Origin: Okapia johnstoni
Taxonomy: Eukaryota > Chordata > Mammalia > Artiodactyla > Giraffidae
Direction: 5' to 3'
DNA: 64,000 nt
Assembly (NCBI GenBank): GCA_024291935.2
Contig: CM044322.1
Location: 69,493,405-69,557,404 of the forward strand
The notes under the pieces were generated by a model. The model was not told where the DNA came from. It did no database searches and was given only the letters and a program-made list of their open reading frames with translations. The translations under genes and the position numbers were made by a program. The number at the start of each line of letters is the position of its first letter. Positions within the stretch are counted from its first letter, which is position 1. Of the stretch, positions 46,115 to 58,625 are shown piece after piece.

Positions 46115-46275
46115 AGGCTAAGTTGGTATATTTGAGTCCTACCACTTGCTAACTCGTCTGACCTTGGGCAAGTCACTTAACTCCCAGAACCTAAGTTTCT
46201 CCAACTGAAAAATGGGGATAATATCTTTTTTCACAAGGGTGTTCAAGATGAAATAAAGATAACAAACATGACTAT
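46115..46275 (+). repeat. MIR SINE
   Basis: CTACCACTTGCTAACTCGTC, CTTGGGCAAGTCACTTAACT and AATGGGGATAATATC form a good MIR core. Confidence 0.75.
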
Positions 46276-46393
46276 GACTGACGTGAACCAGCAGGTACTC
46301 AAAAGTGTTCCTTATACAGAATCACTTGGTCAACTAACTGAAAAACAGTCCTTCCCTACATTTCTTTGCTCTATGCTAATACTTAAGAAAGCT

Positions 46394-46543
46394 TGGCAAC
46401 TCCCTGATTGCCCAGTGGTTAGGACTCTCACTGCCAAGTCCTGGGGCTCAATCTCTGGTCGCGGAGGTGAGATTCTTAATCCTCGTGGTGACACCAAAAA
46501 ACAAACTCAAAGCAGGCTTCAGCCTTAAAAAAAAAAAAAAAAA
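46394..46543 (+). repeat. CHR-type artiodactyl SINE with poly-A tail
   Basis: Plus-strand copy: CAACTCCCTGATTGCCCAGT, GGTTAGGACTCTCACTGCC, a diverged body and a 17-base A tail at 46,526-46,542. Confidence 0.75.
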
Positions 46544-47230
46544 GAGGCACAAGAATGGTTTTCAAATTTGATTTTAAAATGCCTCCTCCCTTTAAATACA
46601 TTTTTATCATGGTACTATACAATTCATGGACCTTGCCTATGCATTAAATTTAATCTGTGAACCCAAGGTCACAAGTATCCACCATGATGAAAAAGGGGTG
46701 GTTGGGAGGAGTGAGCTGTGCCTAGTCAGCCCCGGGCAGTGCACAGAGACACACAGATGTCATTCCTGGGCCTTCTTCCCCACCAGTCAAGCACACTGAC
46801 ATTTCCCCTCCTACCCGTCAATTTTTAAAGCAGGAAACAGCTGTCAGACAGAATACACAATAGAGCAAACCTTTCAACAGGAGCATATCTCCCCACTTGA
46901 ATTGACATGGCAGGGGCATTCATTCATTTGTACCCACTTAGTACACATTTATCACGTATCTGTTTATTCTTGGAGAATACCAAGAAAAAAAAGATCTTGG
47001 ATCACACCACGTCTAGCAGTCTTAGAGCACTGTCTGTACAATGGCCAAGGAACAGGTTCTTCTACAACCTCTTACCTTACCCAAATCTGTCCCTCCAAAT
47101 TCAGGCAGCCTAGCTTTGTTTATTTTATAAACAATTCTTCCCCATTTCTTCTCCCATTCAAGAATCCCATACTCCAATCCCCACACAAGGAAATACCTGT
47201 AGGGTTTGACAATACTTAGCTGGTAGTGAG

Positions 47231-48941
47231 CAGACTAGAGATCTCTTCACAAAATTAGAGATATGGAGGGAACATTTCATGCAAGGATGGGCATGAAAAT
47301 GACAGAAATAGTAAGGACCTAACAGAAGCAGAAGAGATCAAGATGGGGTGGCAAGAATACACAGAACTGTACAAAAAAGGTCTTAATGACCTGAATAACT
47401 ATGATGGTGTGGTCACTCACCTAGAGACAGACATCCTGGAGTGTGAAGTCAAGTGGGTCTTAGGAAGTATTACAACGAACAAAGCTAGTTGGAGGTGATG
47501 GAATTTCAGTTGAGCTATTTCAGATCTTAAAAGATGATGCTGTTAAAGTGCTGCACATAATATGTCAGCAAATTTTGAAAACTCAGCAGTGGCCACAGGA
47601 CTGGAAAAGGTCAGTTTTCATTCCAATCCTAAAGAAGGGCAATGCCAAAGAATGTTCAAACTACTGTACAATTGCGCTCATTCACATGTTAGTAAGGTTA
47701 TGCTCAAAATCCTTCAAGCTAGACTTCAGCAGTTTGTGAACTGAGAACTTCCAAATGTATAAGCTGGTTTTAGAAAAGGCAGAGGAACCAGAGTTCAAAC
47801 TGCCAACATCCACTGGATCATAGAGGAAGCAAGGGAATTTCAGAAAAACATCTATTCCTGCTTCACTGACTAGGCTAAAGCCTTTGACTGTGTGGATCAC
47901 AACAAACTGGAAAATTCTGAAAGAGATGGGAATACCAGACCACCTTACTTGTCAAATCTGATGTGGGTCAAGAAGCAACACTTAGAACTGGACATGGAAC
48001 AACAGACTGGTTCAAAATTGGGAAAGGAATGTGACAAGGCTGTATATTGTCACCTTGCTTATTTAACTTACATGCAGAGTATATCATGCAAAATGCCAGT
48101 CTGGATGAATCACAAACTGGAATCAAGCTTGCCAAGAGAAATAGCAACAATCTCAGATATGCAGGTGATATCACTCTAATGGCAGAAAGTGAAGAGGAAC
48201 AAAAGAGCCTCTTGATGATAGTGAAAGAGGAGAGTGAAAAAGCTGGCTTAAAACTCAACGTTCAAAACACTAAGATCATGGTATCTGGTCCCATCACTTC
48301 ATGGCAAATAGAAGGGGAAAAAGTAGAAGCAGTGACAGATTTTATTTTGGGGGGCTCCAAAATCATTGCGGATGGTGACTGTAGCCATGAAATTAAGACA
48401 CTTGCTTTTTGGAAGGAAAGCCATGACAAACCTAGACAGCATTTTAAAAAGCTGAGACATTACTTTGTAGACAAAAGTCCACATAGTCAAAGCTATAGTT
48501 TTTCCAGTAGTCATGTACAGATGTGAGAGTTGGACCATAAAGAAGGCTGAGCACTAAAGAATCGATGCTTTTGAACTGTGGTGCTGGAGAAGACTCTTTG
48601 AAAATCCCTGGAACTGCAAGGAGATCAAACCTGTCAATCCTAAAGGAGATCAACCCTGAATATTCCTTGGAAGGACTGATACTGAAGCTCCAATACTTTG
48701 GCTACCTGATGCAAAGAGCTGACTCCTTGGAAAAGACCCTGATGCAGGGAAAGATTGAAGACAAAAGGAGAAGGGGGAAGCAGAGGATAAGATGGTTAGA
48801 TAGCATCACTGACTCAAGGGACATGAATCTGAGCAAACTCCGGGAGATAGTGAAGGACAGGGGAGCTTGGCATGCTGCAGTCATGGGGTCGCAAATAGTC
48901 AGACACAACTGAGTGACTGAACAACAACAACAACAACAACA
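47231..48941 (+). mobile_element. BovB LINE (RTE), decayed, 5'-truncated
   Basis: The same reverse-transcriptase region as the 31-kb copy but more diverged. The catalytic block reads LRYAGDITLMAE, so the second Asp of YADD-type catalysis context is altered, and many stops and frameshifts are present. The element ends in an AAC-repeat tail (48,921-48,941). It is clearly dead and older than the other two large copies. Confidence 0.9.
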
Positions 48942-48944
48942 GCC

Positions 48945-49355
48945 TATGAGAAGGGAACTGGTTAAATGAATGATGTAACATCTGTCTGTAGAAATGAAAT
49001 TCTGCTCAGCCATTAAAAAAAGAGTTAGATCTTTTTGGAATAAATTGAAGATAATATCCCAAATAAATTAAGTAAAAATAGCAAAGTGAAGAACAGTATT
49101 GATGATACACTTCCATTTGTAGTTCTATTTATTTTATTTTCTCATATTTCTAATGTAATAATATTATATTAAAGGGTGCATCAGTGGTTGTGTCTACACA
49201 GAACACCTTTGGAAGGATACAGAAGAAACTGGTGTCAGTCACTGGCAGTAAGTGGGGGTTGGGAACAGGTAGAGGCTTGACTTTCTTGCTTTTTTTAAAT
49301 CTTAGCATCTTTTTGTAAAATCTTTAATAGTTACAATAAAAATAGGCAATGGGAA
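48945..49355 (+). repeat. Old L1 (L1M-like) 3' end
   Basis: GCTCAGCCATTAAAAAAAGA, CACTTCCATTTGTAGTTC and CTTTGGAAGGATACAGAAGA are in the order of an L1M 3' UTR. It directly follows the BovB tail. Confidence 0.5.
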
Positions 49356-50106
49356 AAAAGGTGGACAGTGTTGGATTGCGTGTTACAGAAGATAAGTGGT
49401 ACAAAGCCAAGGAGATCATAAAACCTCTGTCTTCTCACTTAGAGCAAAGGAGAGCAGAAAGCTGAGCAGTTCCCGAGCCTTCCCCTGACCTCAGCTTCCT
49501 CATCAGGACACAGAAAAAATGCCTGTGTCTTGACAGCAGGAGACCAGAAGACCAGAGTTCTGGCTTCAGCTCTTGCTGAAGACCTTGGTCAAGCTACCCA
49601 TCCTTTTTGAATTTTTGTTGTTTGTTAGTTCTTAAAAAAAAACCTTTCAAATGAGAAGATTTGGCTAGATAATTTTAAAAAAACACTTCAAGCTTTAAAA
49701 TTTCATGATTATTTTCCTGGTACTCTTGCAAATGACCGACCTTCATAGGTCATGCTTCAAGCTTCCAATCGCTGTCATCTGGGCAGATCAATCTGATGAC
49801 AGCCAAGAGTGCTCAGAAAGTATTCCTAGCAGCCCTCTGGGTCACTAGGCACACTACCAGGAGTCAAAGCCGTGACAAGAGACCTCTTTCCAACTTTCCA
49901 AAAGAAGGGAACTTCCAGGAGGAGATACTCCGACGTCTTTGAAGCGCACAGGGAAACATAGGAAATACAAGGATAAATGTTTGTAAAAGAAAAGACTAAG
50001 AAAAGTACACCTGCAGCTGTCTTGACTTTGTGGGTTTGGCAAGCACAGGCAGCCATCCTGGCGAACATTCACACACCACTTTTTCTTAAATGGCCATTTG
50101 CCACCT

Positions 50107-50120
50107 CCCCCCCCCCCCCC
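50107..50120. repeat. (C)14 mononucleotide run
   Basis: Fourteen consecutive C on the plus strand, so a G run in the SRGAP3 transcript. Confidence 0.9.
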
Positions 50121-50639
50121 ACTCCTGGCAAAAGTCCTTTTTATCATGAACTGAATTATCTGACGCATTCCAAACACCAATCACAGAAATGGTGAACTCT
50201 TTTACAAATCTGTTACTAGACAAGCCTGGACAAAAAAGCTTTCTGTTACCCAAGGAAATTTACACACAATTTTGATAAGTAGCATTATAGTCACAAAAGA
50301 CAGGAAATGAGTTGGTGGACATCAATGCATTCAGACAGAGGTGAAAGGGTGGGCAGGATTTGGGAGGTCGCCAGTTTGAATATGGTCATTCCTGCTCTTA
50401 CTAAAGGTCAATTTTAAACACAAATGTAGCGTCCCTTAGAGCTCAGAAGTAATTTCTGAAGTCTTAAATACAGATTTTTATGTTCAAAATTCTCATTTAA
50501 TCAAAAAATGGAAATCTTCTGCAATGTAACAAGATTGGCTCATTTAAGTAGTGTTGTATCTAAGCAGTCCAGACAGAACAGTCAGACAATCCTATTATTT
50601 AAAGCCTCTCGAATATTTAACAACCTCCAGACATAAAGA

Positions 50640-51045
50640 AGCTTAGGGAGGTACACAGCCCTCACTACAGACAAGAAGTTTTTCCCAAGTCTGTCCCAGA
50701 TTTTTCATGCCTTTATGCTTTTGCACATGCTGCTCTGGTCTCAGAGAATTCTTTTCTTGATTCTCTGCCTTATCAGCACAAAGTTGCTTTGTGTGTAATG
50801 TTTCCCCAACTTCATTCATCATGGTTGCCATTCATACCTGTGTGCATGTATGCACTTAATATTTTTTACATTTATTTTTTAAATTATCAAAATTAACCTA
50901 TTGCAATTCTTTAGAAATACATGCAGTAAAAAAGAAGTTCTCCCTTCACAGGCCTAATTCCACCATTCTTTTCATTTGATATTCTTAGCATTCCCAGCTT
51001 ATATAGCACAGTGTCAGAGTAGATCCTTAATAAATGATCAATGAA
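50640..51045 (+). repeat. Possible L2 LINE fragment
   Basis: TTTTGCACATGCTGCTCTGG and AGTGTCAGAGTAGATCCTTA with AATAAATGATCAATGAAT at the right resemble L2 but are strongly diverged. Confidence 0.4.
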
Positions 51046-51254
51046 TAATTTAATAATTTTCAATGAATAAATTATAGTGATGATAGGGATAATAAATTTT
51101 CAGCATTTTTGAGTACTTACTACAAAACTATATATTTTACAAAAATGAATGAATGAGCCAAAATGTCATTCTATTCTTTCTTTGTATTGATTTTAGCATT
51201 TTACTCATAAATATATTTAAAGCATGTTATAATTAAATGGCTTTCACTTAAATT

Positions 51255-51500
51255 AATCATTTAAGTGAAAACAGCAGATTATAAAACAATATGCACAGCA
51301 GTATGCCATTTTTATAATAAAATTATAAATACATGTTCACATCCATGTGCATGCATAGAAAAAAGCCTGAAAGAGAATATATTCTAACACTATTATCTGT
51401 AGATATTTGGGATTATGGGTGATTTTTAGTTTCTTCTTTCTTACTTCTAAAGTTTATATAATAAGCATGTTTTGTTTTGTATAACAAGAAAAAAAAGTTA
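51255..51500 (+). repeat. Possible old L1 3' UTR
   Basis: GCACAGCAGTATGCCATTTT and CATGCATAGAAAAAAGCCTG resemble L1M 3' UTR sequence. Low confidence because of divergence. Confidence 0.35.
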
Positions 51501-52468
51501 TTTTAAAAGTACAATACTGTTAAATCACGCCCTTTCAACAGTCTTCTCTAGGACTTAAAAAAATTTTGAAGAATTCTTAGCTTAACTGCTTGAAAAAACA
51601 GGTTTCTTCTTTAAAAGAGATAGCAAATCATTAGTGTTCCTAATGGAGAAAGGGCAGTGTTCAAAGAAGAATTAAACAAATGGCTCCAGTTGCAGGAGAA
51701 ATTCAATTTGCTACTTGCAGACTATGCTTCTTGACTGAAAAACAAGTTAATTCTGCTCATTCAGAATCAGTATGCATATTCACTGACTGTATTTCCTCTC
51801 ACACCTGCAACTTAATTTCTTCTTTCGTAGTTGTCAGAAGGTTAGGAAATAAATTTTAGCTCAGGCAATAAATCCTACTTGGCAAGCTCGAAATAACTCA
51901 ATTATTAAAAAGTAGCACCAAAGATGAACCAGCAACCTTCCAAAGGACTGTTAACACTACTTAAAAAAAATTGGGTCCATCTGTCTAAAAGAGGTCTGAG
52001 AGATGCATGCATAACAAAATATAAATATAATGTTTTAGCATTCTCTGAAAATCAACAATGCGGCACATTACCTGTCCCTTTGAGTTTTAGCCATTAAAGT
52101 CATCACATCAACTAGAAGAGATAACAGATTTTAACCGTAAGGTATGCTAGCCAGAATATCTCAGTGTGCTTCTCAGGAACCAGGAGACGCAGCCCCCTGG
52201 GACAACCTCAGGGGTGAGAAGGAAAGCTGTGAACAAAGTCTACTAGCTGGTTAAAAAACGTCTTCAAGAAGAAAATATTCTTGGTAGACACAAAACTTGT
52301 AAATATTTGTGCCTTGAAGTGTACAGATGGTCTCCGAACATGCCCGGATCCAAGTGAAGATATTAAAAAACTGCCCTGAAGATACCTGACAAGGACCCTG
52401 GCATCCAAATGGCTCATGTGTGCTGCAGTGCCTAAAGACGATCTTTAAAGGCCACTGAGCCCCCTCAC

Positions 52469-52666
52469 CGTGAAGTAGAACTGCTCTGTCTCCTGCTGGT
52501 TGGCTCTCCTCTTGGCGATGCTGGGTTTGCTCATGAAGGTTTCTGAGACCGTGGACTTGACGGATTCCATAGAGTTGCTGTACTGGAAGCAATCAGACAC
52601 ATCGAAATCCTCGACGGTCACAATGTCCTGGATGGTCTGCAGGGTGGCCTCCATTGTCTTCTTTAC
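52469..52666 (-). CDS. SRGAP3: SRGAP3 exon: F-BAR extension
   Basis: 198-bp exon, phase 0 on both sides (66 codons). It encodes VKKTMEATLQTIQDIVTVED, then FDVSDCFQYSNSMESVKSTV, then SETFMSKPSIAKRRANQQET and EQFYFT. The segment follows the coiled coil of the F-BAR module and includes a conserved basic SKPSIAKRRANQQE run. The acceptor is TATCATGACAG ending at 52667; the donor is GTGAGG from 52468. No domain with catalytic activity is present; the role is structural within the extended F-BAR dimer (family knowledge). Confidence 0.97.
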
Positions 52667-53667
52667 CTGTCATGATAAGGGCCAACATGATGCATGAGGG
52701 GTGGGCTACAGAACGGTAGGTGATGGAGAAGCTTGGAGAAGTGAGCTGAGGCAGGAGGGAGGGGGTGTTGGCGGGCTTGCAGCTCTGCTTCCTGCTGAAC
52801 AGTGCTGAGCGAGTGGTAAACATCACATGGACCCTCCTCTCTTCAGTAAGGACCGAAAACCCACTACCTCCCCCACACTGCCTGCTTGACCTGGCTATTT
52901 AATGTTAATTTTTAAAATTTAAGATTAGCTCTTGGCTATACTGGACATGCTCAGGGAGAGAGAAACAAATCCAAACCAACCCCATCATATAAAGAGCAGG
53001 TTAAAAATGCGTGATGAGCCTAGTCCCACAGTGCCCCAGGTTCTGTTTCCTGACCTTCAACAAATAATGAACTTGTCTCCCCATTTGCAAACCAACTGAC
53101 CCATTCCCAGGCTTTCCTGATCTTACCAGGGAAAGTAAGACTTAACTGAGATTCCAGGTAAGAAGTCACAAGAGCTCAAAAGAATAAGGAGCTGATAATC
53201 AACTGCACTGCCCTTTTGAACTAGTTGTTGAAAGCAAATACGCTGGTCCGAAGAAAGTCGCCCTTTTCCAGAGGATGGAGATGTTTCAAGTGTCAAAGTC
53301 AAAGGCCTCTGTTTGTTTGAAAATGCTGGAAAAAGCCAGGCAGGAGGGGTGGTTTCAGAGACACAATATTGTTCACACAGCTGCCAAGTGCCATTTTGAT
53401 TAAATGTGTAAAGGCAGGGAAAAAAGCATTTTGCAGAAGGCTCAAAAACAGAGCTCAACCTTTGGCAATGCAAGAGCAACTTCCTGGAGTTCAAGGGCAG
53501 GATGTAGCAGAAGGGGAAAATCCAAGCCTCCATTTGGCTAGGAAATGTTTGCGGCAACCCGGACATTCCCTGCATGCTCCTTCCACCTGCTCCTGTATGG
53601 GCATCAGCAAGAGGTTCGACAGGGACACTCAAAGGGTGGCTGTGAATCTCCTGAGCAGGAAACTCAC
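52667..53667 (-). other. SRGAP3: 1.0-kb intron
   Basis: No repeat or RNA gene is recognised. Open frames on both strands at 53,123-53,632 overlap each other and look like composition effects. Confidence 0.75.
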
Positions 53668-53769
53668 CTCTTCATTCTCAATCTTCAGGGTGGATAAGCG
53701 AGACTGCAGTTGTTGGCATCTCTGTACCAGCTCGCTCTGGACGGGCTGCTGGGCACAGAGCTGGGATGC
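53668..53769 (-). CDS. SRGAP3: SRGAP3 exon: coiled coil after F-BAR
   Basis: 102-bp exon, phase 0 on both sides (34 codons): ASQLCAQQPVQSELVQRCQQ then LQSRLSTLKIENEE. The heptad-like spacing of leucines in VQRCQQLQSRLSTLKIENEE indicates a coiled coil. The acceptor is CTTTCTTTTGGCAG ending at 53770; the donor is GTGAGT from 53667. Skipping would keep the frame. Confidence 0.96.
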
Positions 53770-56700
53770 CTGCCAAAAGAAAGCAACACCAGGTCAGGGA
53801 GAGGACACAGATCTTTTGTCAGAGGCCCATTACTGTTAATAAAACGACTCATATTCAAGCTGTAAAGCTCACAATTTCTATGTGAAAACAAAATCGAAAG
53901 CCAAAGTGTGTAGACCTCTGCTAGGACCAAATAGCACAAGGAGGAGGAATGGAACCTGTTTGAAAAGGTCTCTCTCTCTCTCTTTGGAGCCCACCTCCAG
54001 CCTGGTGTTTGGCAGGGGCAGGTCTATAGAGGGCCTGCAGCTCCCAGGAAGCCGGAGTCAGGGCAGAGAGGAGGGCTTCAGGCAGCCCTGGCTCCAGGCG
54101 CACAAGCTTTGGCACAGGGAGGGTTTCCTGCCAGAGGTCCAAGTGGCCACCTCTCTGGCTCCGCCTTCGTTCCCCGCCGTGCGCCAGAGTGAGAGCTGGA
54201 GAGAAGTGGGTCAGGAGGCTAACGTGCCACTGCTGGAAGTCAGCGTGTGTTTATAAATCTGGGCCATGCATGAGAGCTCTGACTCAATGAGAGAAAGCGT
54301 GAAGCCAGGAGCAAGTCCACGGGCAATGCTAGAGGGCCCCAGAGGGCAGGGAATCTTGTGGAACCTGGCATTTTCAAAAAGCCCTCATTTCACTCCAGGT
54401 CTTCACCAGATCTCTGTGGGAGAAAAGTCTGTCTTTCCCCCAAGGACTGCTGTCAATAAGCTTTGTCCCAAGTGAGGGGATGGCTGAGCCACTGTCTCCT
54501 GATGGGGCCATGGTGATGGCGTGAGCCTGAGGTCACCCACCATCCCCAGGATGACAGATGAGGAACAGAAGGCTGGCAGACTGCGAGGCAGGACCACGTG
54601 CAGGCAGCTCCTGTCACCTTGCTACCACGTGTCCTTTAGCCTCTCGTTTGTGGAGAGACATCTGGATAGAACCAGCCTCCTCCTTCCCCGGCGACGAGTG
54701 GGCACATTCCCAACCCACAGACCATTCTCTCGCTTGAAAAGACAAAACCTCTCTTCAGATGGAGGGGGCTGGGACCTGACCTTTTCCTCCATTGGCTTTT
54801 AAGCTCTCAACTGACTTGACCTCCTCCCCCAGCTGAGAGGCTGGCCTGAGCCAGCTCTCAGATCTGAAGAGAGCTGACTTCATCCTGGCTCTTGGATAAG
54901 CAGACACAATGGAGAAAGCTCGGTGGCCAGGATGGGATGGTGCCAATAGTGAAACTCTCTGGCTGCCTGATGTCACCGGTCAGGCATCCAGAGCCCCACG
55001 AGCCTCTGGGGGCACCAAGGGTAGAGCCAAGCGCCTCCTCCTAGTACATCGGAGAGTGCTTGGCGTCAGTCCATGTGCCGAGTGCCCCAGAATGCCAATC
55101 AGTGTGGGGCCTTGGCCAACTTCAGGGCTTCCGGCCCGAATGCCACCCGAACTTTGGCCCTAGTTCAAGGACTTCCAGGCAGCTCCCCCTCCTCGCCTCC
55201 ACAGTCTATACACAGCCCTCACTGACTGGGGATAGATGGCTGCAGGGGCCAAGAAAGACTGGCCTCTCATCGCTTTTTCTTCTCCACTCACATGAAGGCG
55301 AGGCTGGAACGCAAAACCTTTGCATGATCTAGGATTCGCCCTGGCCCCTGCCTGGCTCAGCCACCGATAGCTAGCATCACACAAACGGAGGGCCCAGGCA
55401 GAAGACTGAACTATCGATTTTTAGTAACTTCAATCTAGCAGGCAGGAATCACGGAGGGAAAACCATCTCCATGCTTGTTTCTTTAAGAAGCAGCAGGGCT
55501 GCTGATGCATGCTTTGGCAGTGGTCCTCTACCGGGGTGCAAGGTAATGCATTCCAGCTGTGCTCCGGAGTATGGGAATGAGGCTCTGACAGGGCGAGGAG
55601 GGAGCCTGAGCACCCAGCGTCTGGAATCCCCCTTTATGGAGACAAGCTGCTGGGCTTAGAAGGCAACGCAGTCGACAGCAGAAAATGTATTAGTATCACT
55701 CCACTCAGCTGGTCCCCAAGTTCCACTGCTTCTTGGGAAGGAATCTCCGTGGCAGCTGGAGAAGGGGTCTGGAAGGTAAGTCTGACCAGAAGCCGGAGCA
55801 GGTGAGGAATGGGGCTTCCTGGGGCTCGGTGACACCCTGCCCCCATATTCTAGCTGCACATGCTGCCATCTCCCTTCCCCATCTGTTCAACACTGACATT
55901 TTCTGAGCCACAGCAATGGAGACAAACTGGAAACGGTTTGGTTTTCCCTCCCAAGAAGGAGAGGAGGAAAGAAACCATCTCACATCTCTGTTCTTGGGAC
56001 AGAAAAGTCCCAGTCTCCACTCTGCCCTACTGATGACAGCATATCCACTGCCGATGCTGCAACCTCCCATTCTGGAGCAGCGTTTTCTAAAGAGCATCTG
56101 GATGTTCATCTTAATGGAAGCACTGTTCCCTTGTTGAGAGGACACTGCTGTTTTTCTGTCACCCAGCATTCATTCCTCCTTCTTCTGGTAACTTCGGCCT
56201 GACTGTCCTCTGAGGGGGAGATTTTCACTCACAACTCAGTCCCTGTGCTTTGTATGGGCCTTTCCCAAACCTGAGGATGCAGGGTATGGCCTCAGCTGAC
56301 TGCAGATACCAACCACAGCGATTGGTCAGGGATAAGCACATCACCCAATCAGAGCCATGGAGACAGAGGGAAGAAGATACTCTTGTCTGTGATTTTGGTG
56401 GCACCACGCAGCTCGTGGTCTGCGGGATCTCAATTCCCCTGAGCAGGGGTCACACCTGGGCACGCAGCAGGGAAACCATGGAGTTCTAACCACTGAATCA
56501 CCAGGAATTCCCAAGGAAACAGATGTTCTTTCTGTTAGATTTCAATCTACAGGGGGATAAGGCTACAAATGAAGGCTCTTTGCCTCCACAGGATAAAAGC
56601 CTATTTGAGAACAGAGGCAAAACATAGGATATGAAGCAGAGAGAGAAAAACTGAGTCTTTTGACATAATTCCTAGTCCTCAATTCACCCATGCCTGAAGA

Positions 56701-57570
56701 TTTGTCTTGAGCTTTTCTATTACGTAAGCTTATATATCCTCCTTCTGATTTAATCCAAAGGTCAAATGGTGCCTCCTAACCCAGGAAGAAGATTCACTTT
56801 GATCTATATGAACAACCACCAGAAGTGGAACCTCAAGATTCAGAGGTTCCAAAACCAAAGAGCTTCTCTCTTCTCTCACTTCAGTTTATTTAGGCCCTTC
56901 TTGTTTTAGTCATCAGAGGTAAAAAGTCAGAAACAAGACCCTACGTTCTTGCACCGCTGCCTGGACAGCCATTCTTAGGGGTGACATCTTAGCTCTTGTC
57001 CTTTCTGTAGTATCCATTCTTTTTTGTTCAATACCTAAGTAAAACTATCCCTTTTATCACAAACTTCTGAACCCAAGAATAAGCGCCTTCAGAACTCTGA
57101 CAAACGACAGAAGATCATGCCATCACCTTGCTCGGCTCTCCCTCCCCATCAGAAACCTTGAGTAGCTGGCTCCATCTCAGCCCTCCCTTCTTTCAGCCTC
57201 ACCAGTTGGAGGACTGCACCTCCCTTTTCCTTTCATCATATGGAACTGTTAGTAGTTTTTAGAGCACACTGGCTGTTTCTCACCTCCTCTGATCCTGGTA
57301 GTCCCTCTAGGTGCCCCTCTCTATGCATATTTCTGTCAACTCAGTCAACTGTGAGCTCCCTGAGGGCTCTAACCCCGTGTATATGGTCAAGCCTAATGGA
57401 CAGCAGGCTCCCAGGAGCTGTCTGCTGAATGGGTGGAATGGGTTCCACCCACCACATGAAGCCAGCCCCAAGCCTTGACCTTCCAAGAACACCATGGCCT
57501 GAGTGCAATAAATCCAGACACAAGTGAGCTCAAGCCCCCTGGGGGTGCGGGAGTGGGAAGAGGGCCTCAC
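53770..57570 (-). other. SRGAP3: 3.8-kb intron
   Basis: GC rich up to about 55.9 kb with many chance open frames. One minus-strand CHR-type SINE is visible at 56,390-56,512. Nothing else is recognised. Confidence 0.7.
56390..56512 (-). repeat. CHR-type artiodactyl SINE
   Basis: GATTTTGGTGGCACCACGCA, GTCTGCGGGATCTCAATTCC and CTAACCACTGAATCACCAGG follow the minus-strand form. Confidence 0.75.
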
Positions 57571-57795
57571 CATGTCCCCCATGTGGGGCTGGAACTCAAA
57601 CTTCATAGGCGGACAGAAGACATTGTTGTACATCTCCATGAGGCGCTGCTTGTCACTAGTGGCGTCCAGGTTTTCTACAGCGTTCTCGATGGCGTCCAGA
57701 CCCTCATGCTTTGACTGTTCCAGGTTCAGCTCAGCAGAGAGGAAGGTGCGTAGGGCACGGTTCAGGCTGGCGTGGTATCCTAAATCACAGCACTG
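57571..57795 (-). CDS. SRGAP3: SRGAP3 exon: C-terminal helix of the F-BAR domain
   Basis: 225-bp exon, phase 0 on both sides (75 codons; 74 if the inner acceptor is used). It encodes QCCDLGYHASLNRALRTFLS, then AELNLEQSKHEGLDAIENAV and ENLDATSDKQRLMEMYNN, ending VFCPPMKFEFQPHMGDM. This is the last helical part of the F-BAR domain and the start of its extension. The donor is GTGAGG from 57570. The acceptor is a tandem CACAGCAG, so the first codon (CAG, Gln) may be kept or dropped. Confidence 0.96.
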
Positions 57796-58499
57796 CTGTG
57801 GAGCGGAGAAGGCACGTGAGCAAACCAAGGACAGCTGCGAGGCTTGGCAGAGGGGAGGGCGGCCCCCAGGGCACGGCTGATCAACGAGGCTGGCTGTGCA
57901 GCTGGAAGAAGGCTGGCCCTCCACGATCTGGGTGATATTTCTCCATTCTTGACTCCTAGTTCAATATGTAGGACTCCTTGGAGGACCGTGAGGTAGTCAA
58001 AAGGAAGAGGACTCAATGGAACAAAATGAAATCATTTAATCATGCTATTCAGTAAACATTAAACAGAGTTGGGAGTTAAGGAGAATTTTCTTCTATTTTC
58101 AGGTTCTTCTGGGGATACCACTGTAACAAAATTCAACAATAAAAATGTAGCCTGCCACTCCTTCAGGGTTCCTGTGATTTCATTACAACGTATCAACCAA
58201 GTCCAGCCGTTTCAGCATTCAGGGCTTAGAAATCAGAGGTGTTGCAAGAGAACTCTAGTGAGAGGAGAAAAAATGGGGGAGAGGGGCTGACCCTGTTGTT
58301 ATCAACCTCCGCCCCTGGCAAACTCCCAACATTCTAAGACAGGCCATTGTTGTAGATTAGGATTTCTGCACTAAAGCTCTGGCCCAACAGCATTTCTGAG
58401 ACCAAAAATTTCTAAATATAAGTGTTACTGGGAAAATTCACATCACTTAAGGGATTCTGATTTTTTGAAATAACATGGAAAAAAAATGGTATGAAAGAT

Positions 58500-58625
58500 G
58501 CAACAGTATTAAAAAAAGCACTGGACAGGAAGTCAAGCAACCTTGGAAAAACCATTCCCCCTCCCTGAACCCATTTCCTCGACTGTGAAATGAACAGATT
58601 TGGCCAGCAGTTGTTTTTAAGCTGT
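58500..58625 (+). repeat. Possible MIR SINE
   Basis: GCACTGGACAGGAAGTCAAG and CCCATTTCCTCGACTGTGAA resemble MIR. Confidence 0.4.

Larger units (their letters stand above)
42637..52468 (-). other. SRGAP3: 9.8-kb intron within the F-BAR extension
   Basis: Holds MIR and CHR SINEs (43.4-43.7 kb), an L2-like segment (44.3 kb), MIR and a plus-strand CHR SINE (46.1-46.5 kb), a decayed BovB (47.2-48.9 kb), L1M-like 3' ends (48.95 and 51.26 kb), a 14-base C run (50.1 kb) and an L2-like segment (50.64 kb). The stretch 44,600-46,100 and the AT-rich 51,500-52,468 show nothing recognised. Confidence 0.7.

Noticed and set aside
53123..53632. 169-codon minus-strand frame
   Set aside because: It reads between two real exons but has no matching splice sites or domain and overlaps a plus-strand frame.
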